A stretch of 64,000 nucleotides of DNA from Conoideocrella luteorostrata. Its lineage: Eukaryota > Ascomycota > Sordariomycetes > Hypocreales > Clavicipitaceae. The stretch covers positions 62,001-126,000 of the forward strand of contig JASWJB010000105.1 of NCBI GenBank assembly GCA_032433595.1, written 5' to 3'. The translations under genes and the position numbers were made by a program. Under the pieces are notes generated by a model. The model searched no databases. It was not told where the DNA came from and was given only the letters and a program-made list of their open reading frames with translations. Positions 1 to 10,832 of the stretch are shown piece by piece (positions within the stretch are counted from its first letter, which is position 1; the number at the start of each line of letters is the position of its first letter).

Positions 1-618
1 TCCAGTGATGTACTGGCCATAAGCCTGGAAGGCAGAAACAATGTCAAGAGGTTCACCAGACTTTCCGCAACCAGGTTTAATACTCCCTCCATATACCATG
101 ATACTAGGGCGGTTGACTCGACCGAAAGCAATCGCAACACCAGGCATGTTCTTGTCGCAGCCGGGCAAGCTGATATTGGCATCATACCATTGGCCACCCA
201 TGACAGTCTCGATACTGTCGGCAATGACTTCTCGACTTTGCAACGAGTATCTCATGCCCGCTGTACCCATGGAGATGCCATCGCTGACACCAATGGTGTT
301 GAATCGATAAGGAATAAGACCAGCCTTGGCAACCGATTCTTTAACAACCTTGGACAAGTCCATGAGGTGCATGTTGCAAGGGTTGCCTTCATACCACACT
401 GAGGAAATGCCAACCTGCGCCTTGTTCATATCCTCTTCTGATAGGCCGGTGGCGTACAGCATTGCTTGCGACGCACCCTGTGATTTGGGTTGCGTAATGG
501 CCGACGAGACTTTGTTGAGCTGGTTATCCGCTTGGACGGACGATGTGGTAGACAGGAAACGACTGCAACGCTTTGGTGTTAGTGTTGGACAAGTCCAGTG
601 GCGTTGAAGACAGATCAT
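1..618 (-). CDS. ILV3: Dihydroxy-acid dehydratase, mitochondrial (N-terminal part, truncated by window edge)
   Basis: Catalyses dehydration of 2,3-dihydroxy-isovalerate/methylvalerate to the 2-keto acids, the third step of valine/isoleucine synthesis in the mitochondrial matrix; an Fe-S enzyme. About 206 codons are visible and read without a break from an ATG at 618 to the left edge, so the first third of a ~600-residue enzyme is present. The first ~35 residues are Arg/Ser/Thr-rich and lack acids (ending RFLSTTSS), a good matrix-targeting presequence. Family-specific stretches follow: [21 protein letters not shown], and the Fe-S cysteine motif PGCDKNMPG near residue 155, then [10 protein letters not shown]. 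The start was chosen because the next upstream ATG meets a stop after one codon. No intron is needed in the visible part. The C-terminal domains lie outside the window. Confidence 0.94.
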   Translation of the reverse strand, partial: MICLQRHWTCPTLTPKRCSRFLSTTSSVQADNQLNKVSSAITQPKSQGASQAMLYATGLSEEDMNKAQVGISSVWYEGNPCNMHLMDLSKVVKESVAKAGLIPYRFNTIGVSDGISMGTAGMRYSLQSREVIADSIETVMGGQWYDANISLPGCDKNMPGVAIAFGRVNRPSIMVYGGSIKPGCGKSGEPLDIVSAFQAYGQYITG

Positions 619-1569
619 GGCATGATGCTCGAAACATTAAACATACCTGTGATCTCTACACGACCTGAAGCCATTCCTAGCCAGCGAAGCCAGGCCGGCC
701 GGCCGTTGGCGCAGAGCAGACAGCATCGTGGCCAGTGTTGTAGCGGATAACTCGGTAAAGGTTGAGCAACTGGGTCTTGAAAGTAGAATTTACTTGTAAG
801 TCAAGGCTCAGGTGTCCAACTGTGGGTACCCAGGTATTAGCAAGTGACCAATTGAAGTGCTGTTATTGGGGGTGACGAAATTGAAAGGGAAGGAAGTAAA
901 ACTTCCAAGCAGCGGTGTCGGCGCGATCAATTTTAAAGTCATTAGTTCAGTCCTCTGTCCCTGTGCTTGTCCCTGTGATTTTTTGTCCCTGTGATTTTTG
1001 TCCCTGCGACTTTGGCGGGCCGACGGTGCTGCTATGCTATTGGATGGATTGGCAGTGCTTGGAGCTACAGGCTCTCGTCCAGCGCAGACTGGTGTCCACC
1101 ATAAGTAATTGAAAGATTCCAATTGGCTTCAATGCTCACATCGTTAGCGACTCCATGCCGTATCCGGCGCTCTCTGTTGCAAACTCAAGCTGCTCTTCAC
1201 CACAGTTAAAAAGACCCAAAAGGACCACAGTATCAATACATTTTCTCTGATATTTCTTCTCAAAGCGAACGACGCTACAGGAGCATTTCGAAGCCAACAT
1301 AATACAGCGCAAACACATTGGGTTGGGTTGTTTCCGTGCTTTCTGACATTCCCTCGCCGACATCGGCCTGCAATGATCTGCAGCAGCTTCGTCCTAGAAT
1401 CATAACGCCTTTCATTAAATTCTGTGAATCAGTAGCGACCAACGTCAATTTTTTGTTTTAAATATATATATATTCATCTGTGTACATTATTCCAAGTTGG
1501 ACCTCATTCGTCAGTCGGGAGACCAAGTCTTGTGAATAGGTATCCTGGCATAAAGATCCTAAGTCCAGC
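619..1569. other. Intergenic region between ILV3 start and clpP end
   Basis: About 950 bp without a convincing gene. It must contain the ILV3 5' leader and promoter on its left and the clpP 3' UTR on its right. Short ORFs on both strands have no recognisable domain. A short tandem repeat at 955-1012 is listed separately. A T/A-rich stretch around 1450-1480 lies about 100 bp beyond the clpP stop. Confidence 0.6.
955..1012. repeat. Short imperfect tandem repeat (TGTCCCTGTGATTT-like unit)
   Basis: Four imperfect copies of a ~14-18 bp unit built on TGTCCCTGTG + T-rich tail run head to tail upstream of ILV3. Copy lengths differ in the T-run, consistent with replication slippage. No protein-coding role is apparent. 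Confidence 0.7.
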
Positions 1570-2547
1570 TCAGGTATTTTTTTTCTTTTCTTCTTCATCC
1601 TGCCTCTCAGGCCTCTTGGTCAGAATTTTGTCAATCACCCCAAGCTCCAGGGCTTCATCCACGCTCAGATACTTGTCTCTTTCCATCATATCGTTAACCT
1701 CTTCTAGCGAATATTTATCAACCCCCTTAGCTTTATTCAAATGGTAGCGCATGATCTTGTTAGACTGCTCGCGGATTTTCTGTATTTGATTTGCGTAAAT
1801 GAGAATATCAGATGCCTGGCCTCTTGTTCCGCCTAGTGGCTGATGAATCATGATAGAGCTATGCGGCAATGCAAATCGGCTTCCTTCCTCTCCGCCCACG
1901 AGAAGAATAGCTGCCATCGAGGCTGCACCGCCGACACAGACGGTTGATACAGGAGATTTTATATATGTCATTGTATCGTAAATTGCCATTCCTACGGCAT
2001 GTATGAGCTTCCGCTAATGAGGGAGCTTTGAACAAACGTACCTGACGTGACCGACCCGCCGGGTGAGTTTATGTACATCGTGATGGGTTTATCGGGGGTT
2101 TCAGATTCGAGCCATAGGAGCTGCGCGACAATGGATGCGGACATGTAGTCGTTGATTTCGCCATTTAAACAGATGATTCGCTCCTGTGACTGTCAGCGAA
2201 GTCCCTTGGTCATGTCAAGCTTTGTCCCGTTGAGAATATTACCTGTAGAAGCTTTGAGAATATGTCCCCTACTCTTGGTTAGCATCTGGTATGTTGTAGT
2301 CTCGGTCGATAGCTGGTTATGACTACAAACATGTTTTTCTTCCTGCCGCCTGCAACAATTAGCTCCATATTTGACGACCAACCTTTGGACGCTTGCTTAC
2401 CGACGTCTCTTCTATGTACGGCATTGGGATGTAGTCCATAGTTGGGTCAGATCCAGACCTGCTAGAGAACCCGAAAAATCGTCCATGCTGGTGCGACAGC
2501 TTTGCGAGCCTGCTTAAGGCCGGCAAAGCGCGCGATCGCAATAACAT
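1570..2547 (-). CDS. clpP: ATP-dependent Clp protease proteolytic subunit, mitochondrial
   Basis: Serine peptidase ring subunit that works with a ClpX-type AAA+ unfoldase in the mitochondrial matrix. Best model has five exons: 2547-2401, 2349-2331, 2268-2243, 2183-2042, 1991-1570, giving 251 residues with all phases consistent. Exons 2 and 3 are only 19 and 26 nt; they are supported because joining them yields the conserved [16 protein letters not shown] segment. The catalytic triad is visible: Ser in GGAASMAA (~136), His in MIHQPLGG (~161), Asp in ERDKYLS (~217). The first ~30 residues are basic and Ser-rich (targeting peptide). The tail is charged (DEEEKKK). It shares a 244-bp divergent promoter with the next gene. 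The microexon assignment is inferred from consensus and needs transcript support. Confidence 0.93.
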
Positions 2548-2791
2548 TGTGATGGTTGGATGAGGGTGGCCTACGATGTTGATGCTAAGCTCAGCGCCGA
2601 GACTAATCCGTATCAGTGGAAGGGGACAGCGGGGTGAAAGCTCCGGCAGCTCTCCACCTAAGAATCCCTGGACGTCGAGGGTCCGAGAGTGAATTGCAGA
2701 TGGAGCATCTTGCGAGGCTCAACCAGAGGTAACTTCTTTCCCTACTCTTCGTCGCTTTACCATGCAGTAAACTGGCCGACAAAGCTGCATT
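2548..2791. promoter_or_regulatory. Divergent promoter between clpP and the 2792 gene
   Basis: Only 244 bp separate two head-to-head start codons whose products both look mitochondrial, so regulatory sequence is probably shared. No clear TATA box is visible. This is inferred from spacing. Confidence 0.5.
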
Positions 2792-4009
2792 ATGATAACG
2801 AGGTTATCCTTCCGTCCGGAATCGTCGGCATCTGCTGGACTTAGCTGCCAATGCCGAAGATGGATTTCCTACCCAAAGGAGGCACTCACCAAAGACAGCC
2901 TTCATAGGAAAGTTGAAACTGGTCTCAATGATGGCTACGATGGAGCCAACCTACGTGTGGACATGAATTCGAAGTCCATGTTAACTGCAGCGGGCGATTT
3001 GCCCATGTCACCTCTATTCAATCCAGACTGGATGATGGCGCGGAGACGACTGCGAAAAGATGCACCAAGCAAACCCATGGGCAGGTTCAGGAGGAAATTG
3101 GCAAACAACCCCTACGGTATGTCATCATATATAAAAGTCGTCTAGGGGGGATAATTCTGATATATTGTAGCCCAAGCACTTGCAACTCCGATCCGCCGAT
3201 GCGCAAACACAACTACGTCATTACCGCGATTCTTCCTCCAAGATTTTGAGCTCGTGAAGCATCCATCAGACACTTCGGTGTGGTGGGCACCGGGTCCACT
3301 GGCATTTGAGAACCTTGAAAAGCGCAATAAGGCTCATGTCTCGGATATGGTTGATAGTGCAGATACGCATATCCAAGCATCATCTAACCGCGAAGGATCT
3401 TCGAGCTCGGCATCCTCGGTTCTAGCAGATAAGCCGTTACGAACTAGAAGCCCAATTACAACCTACGCCTTGTCCCGAAAATCCGTCATAGATAAAATAG
3501 GGGATTCTAACAGAAAACACGCGGCCATCCTGTTAGCCGTCCGCACTGGCATGGCGGTTGCCCCTGATACCCGAAATGCCGTATGGCGTCAAGACATGGG
3601 CCATGTTCTTCTCCAAATGATGCGTCGTCATGCAACTGACGCTTTGCTTTCCAGCTCAAACCCTGAAGGGCAAGATTCGACAGCACTTATTCAAGCCTGT
3701 CAAGACTGGGGCGGCGTGAAGAATGTAGACCTTCGAGGATGTGTGCTTTGGCTGCCACCTGAAGATGACACATCGCCCCAATATGCAACGTTAGATCTTG
3801 AGGGCTCAAGATACGGGGGAAAGACCACTGTTCATAATTTGCATTGGCTTCTTGGTGAATCAGAAGTCCAAAGACTAAGGAGTATGTCCGAACTGTTTAG
3901 TCAAAACGAGATTCTAGTCCTGCGGCAGTGGAAGAGCAGGCCAATTATGAATTTGCATCTATTACTCTGGCGACTGAAGGGTTACTTAGCACAATCGGTG
4001 GCCTTATAA
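2792..4009 (+). CDS. Conserved fungal protein, probably mitochondrial, function unknown
   Basis: Two exons, 2792-3116 and 3171-4009, separated by a 54-nt intron (donor GTATGT, acceptor TTGTAG); the join restores a continuous frame (NPYAQALATP). The start Met is followed by a basic, Ser-rich, acid-poor segment suggesting import into mitochondria. Seen in the protein: an RRRLRKD-type basic patch near residue 90, a conserved-looking region LPRFFLQDFELVKHP then WWAPGPL, a Ser-rich linker, and a C-terminal NLHLLLWRLKGYL helix. I recognise this as the kind of lineage-conserved fungal protein that carries no named domain, and do not assign a function. It is divergent from clpP. A further small 3' intron cannot be excluded. 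Confidence 0.75.
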
Positions 4010-4848
4010 CACTAGATGAGGCAAAGCCGATGATGAAAATATGAGTGTAAAATATCTGTCACCATAATTACCCGCTGCAGTACGCAGCAAAAAGGCAAGG
4101 CCTACCATCTCCTTCAGGACTTACTATTAAAGCTGAATCAATTCCAACCATGCCGGATGCACAACAATACTCCGTACGCTGATCGCGTCTAGGCATGTGG
4201 CGTGGATCAATCGGTTCGGAGGTTGCACTACGATCCACCGCGGGCCCGCCACCGTTCGCGGAACTTTGGCGACCGCATTTGTTCGCCGGCGCGTCTCCGG
4301 GTCGCAGCTGGCTGGGCATGTGAAATACCAACCTCATACAAAAAGAATTATTAGGGTCGACCGCAGCTTTATATCTGTAACGTGAGGGTGTGTGATAAAG
4401 CAACAATGAGCTAGCCGCTCTTGACTTGAATCATGGAGTAGTCTGGACTTTGTTGGTGACACATGCTTTTTTGGTCATAGTCGGATGACTCCTTGAGGTG
4501 GAGGAGGGTGTGAGGTATATTACTCTTATATTGCTCCTGCACGGGGTAAGCAGGTGCCACTTCGCACCGATAGCTTCTTCGTCACAAGCACCGGCAAAAC
4601 GCATATCTGCCTGTGAAACACTCTAAGCGAAGACAATATAAGGGGCTGGTGACGACGACGACTTGGATGAATGAGGCCACAGAACTTCGCCCATCAAACG
4701 GCCCTTGAGTGGATTTGTGTGAATCCTTTGGCATCCTCTACTCGGATCTAACATCCGCCCGATCTTTCCTGCGTGGACATATTTTGCGAAAGTTGACGCA
4801 GGAAATCGCTTTCGAAACAACAAAGCATACGCATACACAGTCGGGACA
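4010..4848. other. Intergenic, no gene seen
   Basis: About 840 bp containing the 3' end of the previous gene and the promoter of the thioesterase gene. Overlapping short ORFs here have no domain signal. A copy of the TACTCCGTA motif lies at about 4168-4176. Confidence 0.55.
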
Positions 4849-5724
4849 ATGCAGCGAAATGAGGTAGAAGTCGTACAGGATGAGGACTGGCAATGTCCGG
4901 GTAGAAGCAGCGGGCTGGTCACACCGATTTTTCTCATCCATGATGGTGGCGGCACCACCTTTGCATATCACTGTCTCGAACCGCTGAACCGTCTAATTCA
5001 TGGCATACGCAACCCGCACTTCCGCAGCGGCAAGCGATTCGAAGGCGGTTTAGCTGAAATGGGTGACCTCTACACCCGCTGGATCAGGGAAACAGTCGCT
5101 TCACCAACTTTCCCTAGGAGAAACGGCAAGGACGGCCGGATCGACATACTCGTCGGCGGCTGGAGTCTGGGCGGTATGCTTAGTCTCGAAGTTGCCAGGT
5201 GCCTGGCTGATGATCGGAACATCAATGTGTGCGGCATTCTCATGATTGACAGTGTCTACCCCTGTGCAGCCAAACAACTCGCCAACTCACAAACAATATC
5301 GGAACCTCCAGAGGAGGGCTTGACCAAGAATCAGATCCTTGCTCAGCGATGCATGACCCAAGCCAGACGCATGGTCGGCGAGTGGCAGGTCCCGGTGTGG
5401 AATGGGCCTTTTGCAGGTAAACGGCCAAGAGCAGTCCTCCTCCGAGCTACAGGCTACGTGCCGACCGAGGGAAACACGGTTCCTGGGCTGGATAAACACC
5501 GTAAAGATAAGATGCTTGGGTGGGGAGAATATGACGCAAATATGTTCGATGCTGTGTTTGATGTTGAGGGGCATCACTTTGACCTTTTTGCATACTCCAG
5601 AGTCGAAGAAACAACAGCGGTTGTAGCGCGTGCATTGGAGAAACTAGACTCGGTGGTTGAGAAATCGACTATGAAGGGAGATTGCAGAGGTATTAAGTCG
5701 TTTTGGAGTCCAATTATGACATAA
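4849..5724 (+). CDS. Stand-alone thioesterase-domain protein (alpha/beta hydrolase, PKS/NRPS TE-like)
   Basis: A 291-residue single-exon protein with the fold and motifs of type II thioesterases, which hydrolyse acyl or aminoacyl chains from carrier proteins or CoA. Visible: an N-terminal strand and oxyanion segment FLIHDGGGTTFAY (residues 28-40), the nucleophile elbow GGWSLGG with Ser106, the acid in LMIDSVYP (Asp134), and the catalytic His in EGHHFDLF (His243). All three catalytic residues are present and spacing is normal, so it should be active. Length (~290) matches free-standing TEs. No PKS or NRPS is present in the window, so the substrate is unknown; it may edit a synthase elsewhere or act on a CoA ester. 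The ATG at 4849 gives a complete first strand. Confidence 0.86.
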   Translation: MQRNEVEVVQDEDWQCPGRSSGLVTPIFLIHDGGGTTFAYHCLEPLNRLIHGIRNPHFRSGKRFEGGLAEMGDLYTRWIRETVASPTFPRRNGKDGRIDILVGGWSLGGMLSLEVARCLADDRNINVCGILMIDSVYPCAAKQLANSQTISEPPEEGLTKNQILAQRCMTQARRMVGEWQVPVWNGPFAGKRPRAVLLRATGYVPTEGNTVPGLDKHRKDKMLGWGEYDANMFDAVFDVEGHHFDLFAYSRVEETTAVVARALEKLDSVVEKSTMKGDCRGIKSFWSPIMT

Positions 5725-6860
5725 CCGTTGCCATGGCTTGGTTTCCGAATTTGCTTTGTAATGAGAATCATAGAGCGCGCATCATGTAACGCACCTGCTG
5801 GTCAGTTTGTTGGATTGTTAACGGGATATTGCTGGCTGGTCAAGATTATGTAATAGTGATATAGAAGTTCTTCAACAGGGTCTCTAATGAGGTCAATTAT
5901 CTACGTGTAAACATTTACGTGTGACATTCATTTCGGAGCCGTCGCAACAAGAGCGGAGCTTTTTAGTGTCTATGTGCGTACTTCTGCCGTGCGCACCGCG
6001 TCTTTTTCCCGTAGTGCCCATCTGGCAGTTACGTGAAGATTTTTCTCCTTCTCTTTATTATCCCTATCAGTATCAATCTAGCATGATGCTACCGTGCTGC
6101 ATGCTCTCCTCCAGCAATTGCCTCTGACGAATGGATGCCATAAAAATTGATCAACCTTGCCTAGGACCCAGTGGAAAGTCTCCAGTAAATGACGTCGGCC
6201 GTGGAGATTGAGTCTCATCAACATCCACTCCAAGTACCCACCAGCGTCATTTTACGACAGACGGTACTTGCGTAAAGATACCGGCACATTACTCGAGGTC
6301 TGAAAGGACGAAGTATCTAGGAGCAAGTGCTGGAGCTAGCCTGGTCCATGTCTGTGACTGGTCTCCCGAGCAGATCAGGTACAAACGAGCGGGAAAGTGC
6401 TACATCGGGGGAAAGGTTTCAACAATCGACGAAGAAAAAAGCCCGCAGAACGTGGGCCGAGTGCTTTGGCTTATTGACGGTGATGAAGCAGTGACCTCTC
6501 GTTCGACTGGACGCTATGAACCACGCCGCCAATGCGCATCAAAAAATATCGTGACCAAAGTACCTGTAACAATTGTAAGAGACCCGCATTGTCCATGTCA
6601 TGTCTCCATTCATATCTATTTGCATCTGTCGGTGGATAACTATCGGTCACGGAAGTCCCGCTTGAGGCTTTTGCGCCTCTAGTCCCTCGTCCCTCGATGC
6701 CGGAACCGCTGCCCCTCCAAAAATTTAGGAAGCAGCCCCGCGATACAAAGGCATTGCCCCTCCATCACTTTTCTTCTGGACTTCAGTCTATTGTCCTTCT
6801 TCTCTCCAACCTCTCTCATCCACATTGTAAACACTGGTCTGTTTATCTCAGTATCTCAAG
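5725..6860. other. Intergenic, no gene seen
   Basis: About 1.1 kb between convergent-free neighbours. CT-rich tracts (6770-6830) just before the next start look like a typical fungal core promoter and 5' leader. ORFs here are short and without recognisable domains. Confidence 0.55.
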
Positions 6861-8540
6861 ATGGAATACGACACCAAAACTCGTGCGGATTGGCCCTTTC
6901 CTGCATTGTTCCCAACCTAAACTGACTCTGAAACGCAGCCAAGTCGGTCACCAGCGACCCCAGCTCGTTTGCCCATGACTCCGTGCGAAACCGCTGGCCG
7001 GTTATTTTGGTAAGAAGCAGCGCTCTTATGACGCTTAAAATAGGTAGAAGCTGTGTTCTGACATTTTGAATTGGACAGACTGGCGCCATTGACGACGTCC
7101 ACCGCACTGTCGGTCAAACCGACGACGCCGAAAAGCAGGCCGAGGGCAAGAAGATCATCGAACAGCTCGGCAATCTCAAATATGAGGTTCTGCACGACCG
7201 AACTCTCACGTACGTGCCGCACTCGGTTGTAAACGTCGCAGCTGAATCATCGAGCTAACAAACGATTCAGCCCCATCGTTGACGATGGCTACCCAGAGGA
7301 GATTGCCCGCTACAACAAGGAGATCGAAGACCTTGGCAACCCTTCGTGGTTGAACGTTCCCTGGCTCTTCTCCGAATGCTACATGTACAGGTATGAAGCA
7401 ACCCTGGTGTGAAAATACGCACCCACATGGCTTCAAACTAAATTTTTCTCGACGGATAGACGCATTAGCACCTTCTTCAGTCTCACGAAACACTGGAAGG
7501 ATTATGACATCTTCGCCCGCCAGAAGATGGACACATTCCGCACTTCACGCAACGCTGTTGTTGAGTTGGCCGCCCGCTACAAGGAATTTGTCACTCAGAT
7601 CCGTGCCAACAAGGACGCCACTCACGATGAGGAGGCTGAAAAGATTCTCTTCGCCGAGATGTTCGAGATCTGCCTCTGGGGAAATGCCACGGACCTGTCT
7701 CTTCTGACAAACCTCACCTACGAGGACATTCAGAAGCTTCAGGGCAGCAAGGCCCGCAAGGCTGCTGAGAAGAACATTCTGATCAATGACCTGCCTGCTG
7801 CCTACGAGACTCTGAAGAAGGCTCGCGACGAGGGTAAGAAGGAGCGTCGGGTTGATTTTATTCTTGACAACGCCGGTTTCGAGCTCTACGTGGATCTCAT
7901 CCTGGCTGGCTTCCTCCTTACTTCTGGCCTGGCCACCCAAGTCGTCCTCCGCCCCAAGTCCATTCCCTGGTTCGTCTCTGACGTCCTGCCCAGTGATTTT
8001 GGCCTGACTCTCAACGCCTTATCTCAGCCCAAGGCTTTCTTCGAGACTCAGTCCGACGACGAGAAGCTACAGAACAAGGTCCCTACCCCTCTCTCCGAAA
8101 AGGAGAACGAAGAGCTCCTCTTTGTCTTCCAGGAATGGGCCAATCTCCATACCGAGGGTCAGCTGATTATGCGCCCTAACCGCTACTGGACTGCTGGTGG
8201 TAGCTTCTGGCGTCTGCCCCACGAGGCACCCGAGCTGCACCAGGATTTGAAGGGTGCAGAACTCACCATCTGGAAGGGTGATCTCAACTACCGCAAGCTT
8301 ACCGGTGATGCTCATTGGGACACCACCACTCCTTGGACGACTGCCCTTGGCCCTATGGGCCCAGGATCTGGTGTTAACGTTCTTTCCCTGCGAACCTGCA
8401 AGGCCGATGTTGTTGTCGGCTTGCCCCCCGGTAAAGATGAGGAGTTGAAGAAAACCGAGGGCGGCGGCGGCGATACCGGCGCAAGACGGTGGGCTTTCCA
8501 CGGCAAGTGGGCAGTCGTTTGTCTTTCCAAGGGATCATAG
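6861..8540 (+). CDS. ARMT1/DUF89-type metal-dependent damage-control phosphatase
   Basis: Homologue of yeast YMR027W and human ARMT1, the DUF89 family of metal-dependent phosphatases that remove damaged or harmful sugar phosphates (family knowledge). Five exons: 6861-6882, 6939-7009, 7079-7209, 7271-7390, 7460-8540, giving 474 residues. Exon 1 codes for just over seven codons; its join restores the conserved opening MEYDTKTPK. Domain hallmarks seen: FAHDSVRNRWPVIL near the start, NPSWLNVPWLFSECYMYRR, the metal-binding LDNAGFE motif (Asp251-Asn252), the long RPKSIPWFVSDV stretch, the KGDLNYRKL active-site motif (Lys387) and CKADVVVGL near the end. Length fits the family. All key motifs are intact. 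Codon use is C/G-ending, consistent with a well-expressed core gene. Confidence 0.93.
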
Positions 8541-8797
8541 ACCCATATACATATACCCAAATTATATGAGAGACCTTTTTTGTTTGGAATTTCCTTTGTT
8601 TTAACGATAGACTAGAGAAGAACGAACCAAAGATTAGGATAGACTAAATACCAAGAACCAATCTACACTATGTTGAAGCGTTCACATCGAAAAGTTTTTC
8701 TGCACGTCCCATGCTCTATTCCCATTCTCTTTCTAATAAACCTGAATCTACATAACAGTGGACTCTTGTAATGTAAAAAGTAAAATAGAAAAGGGTC
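8541..8797. other. Convergent 3' intergenic region
   Basis: The two flanking genes run towards each other, so this 257-bp stretch holds both 3' UTRs. A/T-rich segments occur at 8560-8660, but no distinct terminator element is resolvable. Confidence 0.5.
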
Positions 8798-9905
8798 TTA
8801 CGGAACGCTAACCTTGACCCTTGGCCCATAAGAAGGTGGCTCTGAATACGAAGGCGGGTCGCCGTAAGTTGGCGGCATGCTTGCAGAAGTTGATGTCCCA
8901 TACGCTGGAGGTCCCTCATCCGTAGAGCTGGTTGGTTTCTCGCTGGTCGTAAATGTAGTAGGAGAAGAGTATATCTGGGTGCCCTGTGAACTCGTACCGG
9001 TTGCATCGGCACTAGACTCGTAGGAGAGGGTGTGACTGGGGTAGCCGAAACTTGGGGATTGTCCTGTGGTGGTCGAAAGAGTTATAGTCGGGACAGTCAG
9101 ACTCGAAGTTGGGGCTCCTCCAGTGTTGGAAGACGATATATCAGGCAGTGTGGACTGGGCAGTGGTGCTGCTTGGGACAGCAGTGAAGTTGCTGTACGAG
9201 CCTGTTGAGATGGTGAGATAGATGCTTGACTGCGCAGTCGTAGAGGATTGTCCGCTGATGGGGGGGGAGCTGCCTGGCCCGGAGGGCGTGGGGAGGCTAC
9301 AAATGTCCTCCTTTGTTGTAGTCGAAATGGTGGACGCCTGTGTTGTAGGCTGGGATGTTTGCGACTCAGTAGTGAAGGGTAGCTGAGACGAAGCTGTAGA
9401 TACTGGAGGCGGTGGTGGGGAGGAGGAGTAGCCGGGATTTGTAGTTGGGGTACCTGACGGAGGGAGGGAGGAGTCTGTTGCCGAGGAGGTAAGACTCTCC
9501 GACGTCTTGGAATAGACGGTAGAGTCTGAGCTCGAATCGCGACACCCGTATACGTCAGTGCAGGTTAGAGACGTCGTGACATACGTCTCACTGCGAGATA
9601 TGGCGACGGTGGTAGTGGTACTACGCGAGAAATCAACCGTGGAAGTTGCAGAGGTTGAAGAAGAGTCAGTGAGCTCTGTGCTGGACGTTGGGACAGTGCT
9701 GGAGCAGGCATTGACGGTAGAGTAGCACGACGCAGCGCAGGCCGTCACCGTCTCGGTGACCGTAACCGTACTCTCTGTTGCGATAACGAGAGCAGTCCTG
9801 TGTGTAGGTTAGCATTATGTCCGGGTACTAGGGAGGAAAGACATGAGAGACAGACCACCAGACGCTTAGGGCGAGAAAGCTCGCGGGTTTGATACCGACC
9901 AGCAT
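8798..9905 (-). CDS. Secreted Ser/Thr/Pro-rich low-complexity protein
   Basis: Two exons, 9905-9859 and 9797-8798, give 348 residues. Exon 1 encodes a signal-peptide-like start (MLVGIKPASFLALSVW, continuing TALVIA). The mature N-terminus has a short Cys-containing segment (TACAASCYSTVNACS, and CTDVYGCRDS near residue 80), then ~200 residues dominated by Ser and Thr, as in heavily O-mannosylated cell-wall proteins. The C-terminus changes to Pro/Tyr/Ser repeats (PPAYG, PPTYGD, PPSYSE, PPSYGP). No GPI-type hydrophobic tail is visible, so it is more likely secreted than anchored. No catalytic domain is seen. The splice site choice rests on the phase-correct join in the signal peptide. Confidence 0.72.
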
Positions 9906-10832
9906 AGTGATGATGGTGAAAGAGGGAAGGTAATAAGAACAGGCGAATATATCAAAGAGACTTGGTCGCGTCTTGCTGTTCCCCCCGGAGAAAACACCTC
10001 GACCTCCTCCTCCTCTTTATACTTGGAATGCCCGCGGTCCCCCAGTCACTATAATTCTGTTATCGTGCCGGATACACCAGTCTATCTTTAGGAGTTCGTA
10101 TATGTGATTACCTTCCTGTAGGTTCCCGCTCATTTCGGCCCGGACGAAAGATTTGATCCCGGTCTCGTAGCTTGAATGCGGTCAATGCGGCCATTTGCGT
10201 GTTAGCTCATGTCCTACCCGAGCGCCAATGAGTTGCACGGTGAGTTAGCTATGTTGTGCATACTATTGACAACATCCGAATGTGGTTGCGGTGATTTGTA
10301 CGATGGGCTCCCCGATCCGGGCTCGAGATATGTAGCTAGCCGGAGGATTTGGGGGGGGGAGGATGGAAAGGATTGCAGTGGGTATCGAATGATGAGGTCA
10401 CTGGTAGACAGACTGTGACTATTCATTCGTTGCAGGCTATCTTACTATTCGTGTTAGGCAAGATGACATGATTTACGCATGGCAAGCAAGCTGAAGCTGG
10501 GCGAGTTCGGAAATTATTCAGGAACACGGGTTGAAACTTTCGGTAGTAGATATACGAGCCGTGCGACCGCGCAGCGTGGCTGGAGAGACACCAAATGCCG
10601 GCAATGCTGAATGGGAAGGAACACCAACTACTATGTACGACGGATATCATGCACGAAATGAGCAACATAGAAGGGAGTGGATGGGATGTTGCATTCATCT
10701 CATTCGAGCACGTCTTCCCGATGCTCTTAGTCTAGCGAGAGGCTCGGATGCTACCCGACTGCAGACGCGAGGAACACTGTCTTTGTTGTGCTTGATCCCC
10801 GAAACGGAGATGCGAAATTTCCTGCTCAGTCA
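9906..10832. other. Intergenic, no gene seen
   Basis: Promoter side of the secreted-protein gene (CT-rich leader around 9990-10020) and 3' side of the SOD gene. Small ORFs on both strands overlap one another and show no domains. Confidence 0.55.

Noticed and set aside
8716..8798. Extra 3' exon for the Ser/Thr-rich protein
   Set aside because: A donor at the stop codon exists, but the only acceptor in reach would leave a ~38-nt intron, shorter than any other intron here.
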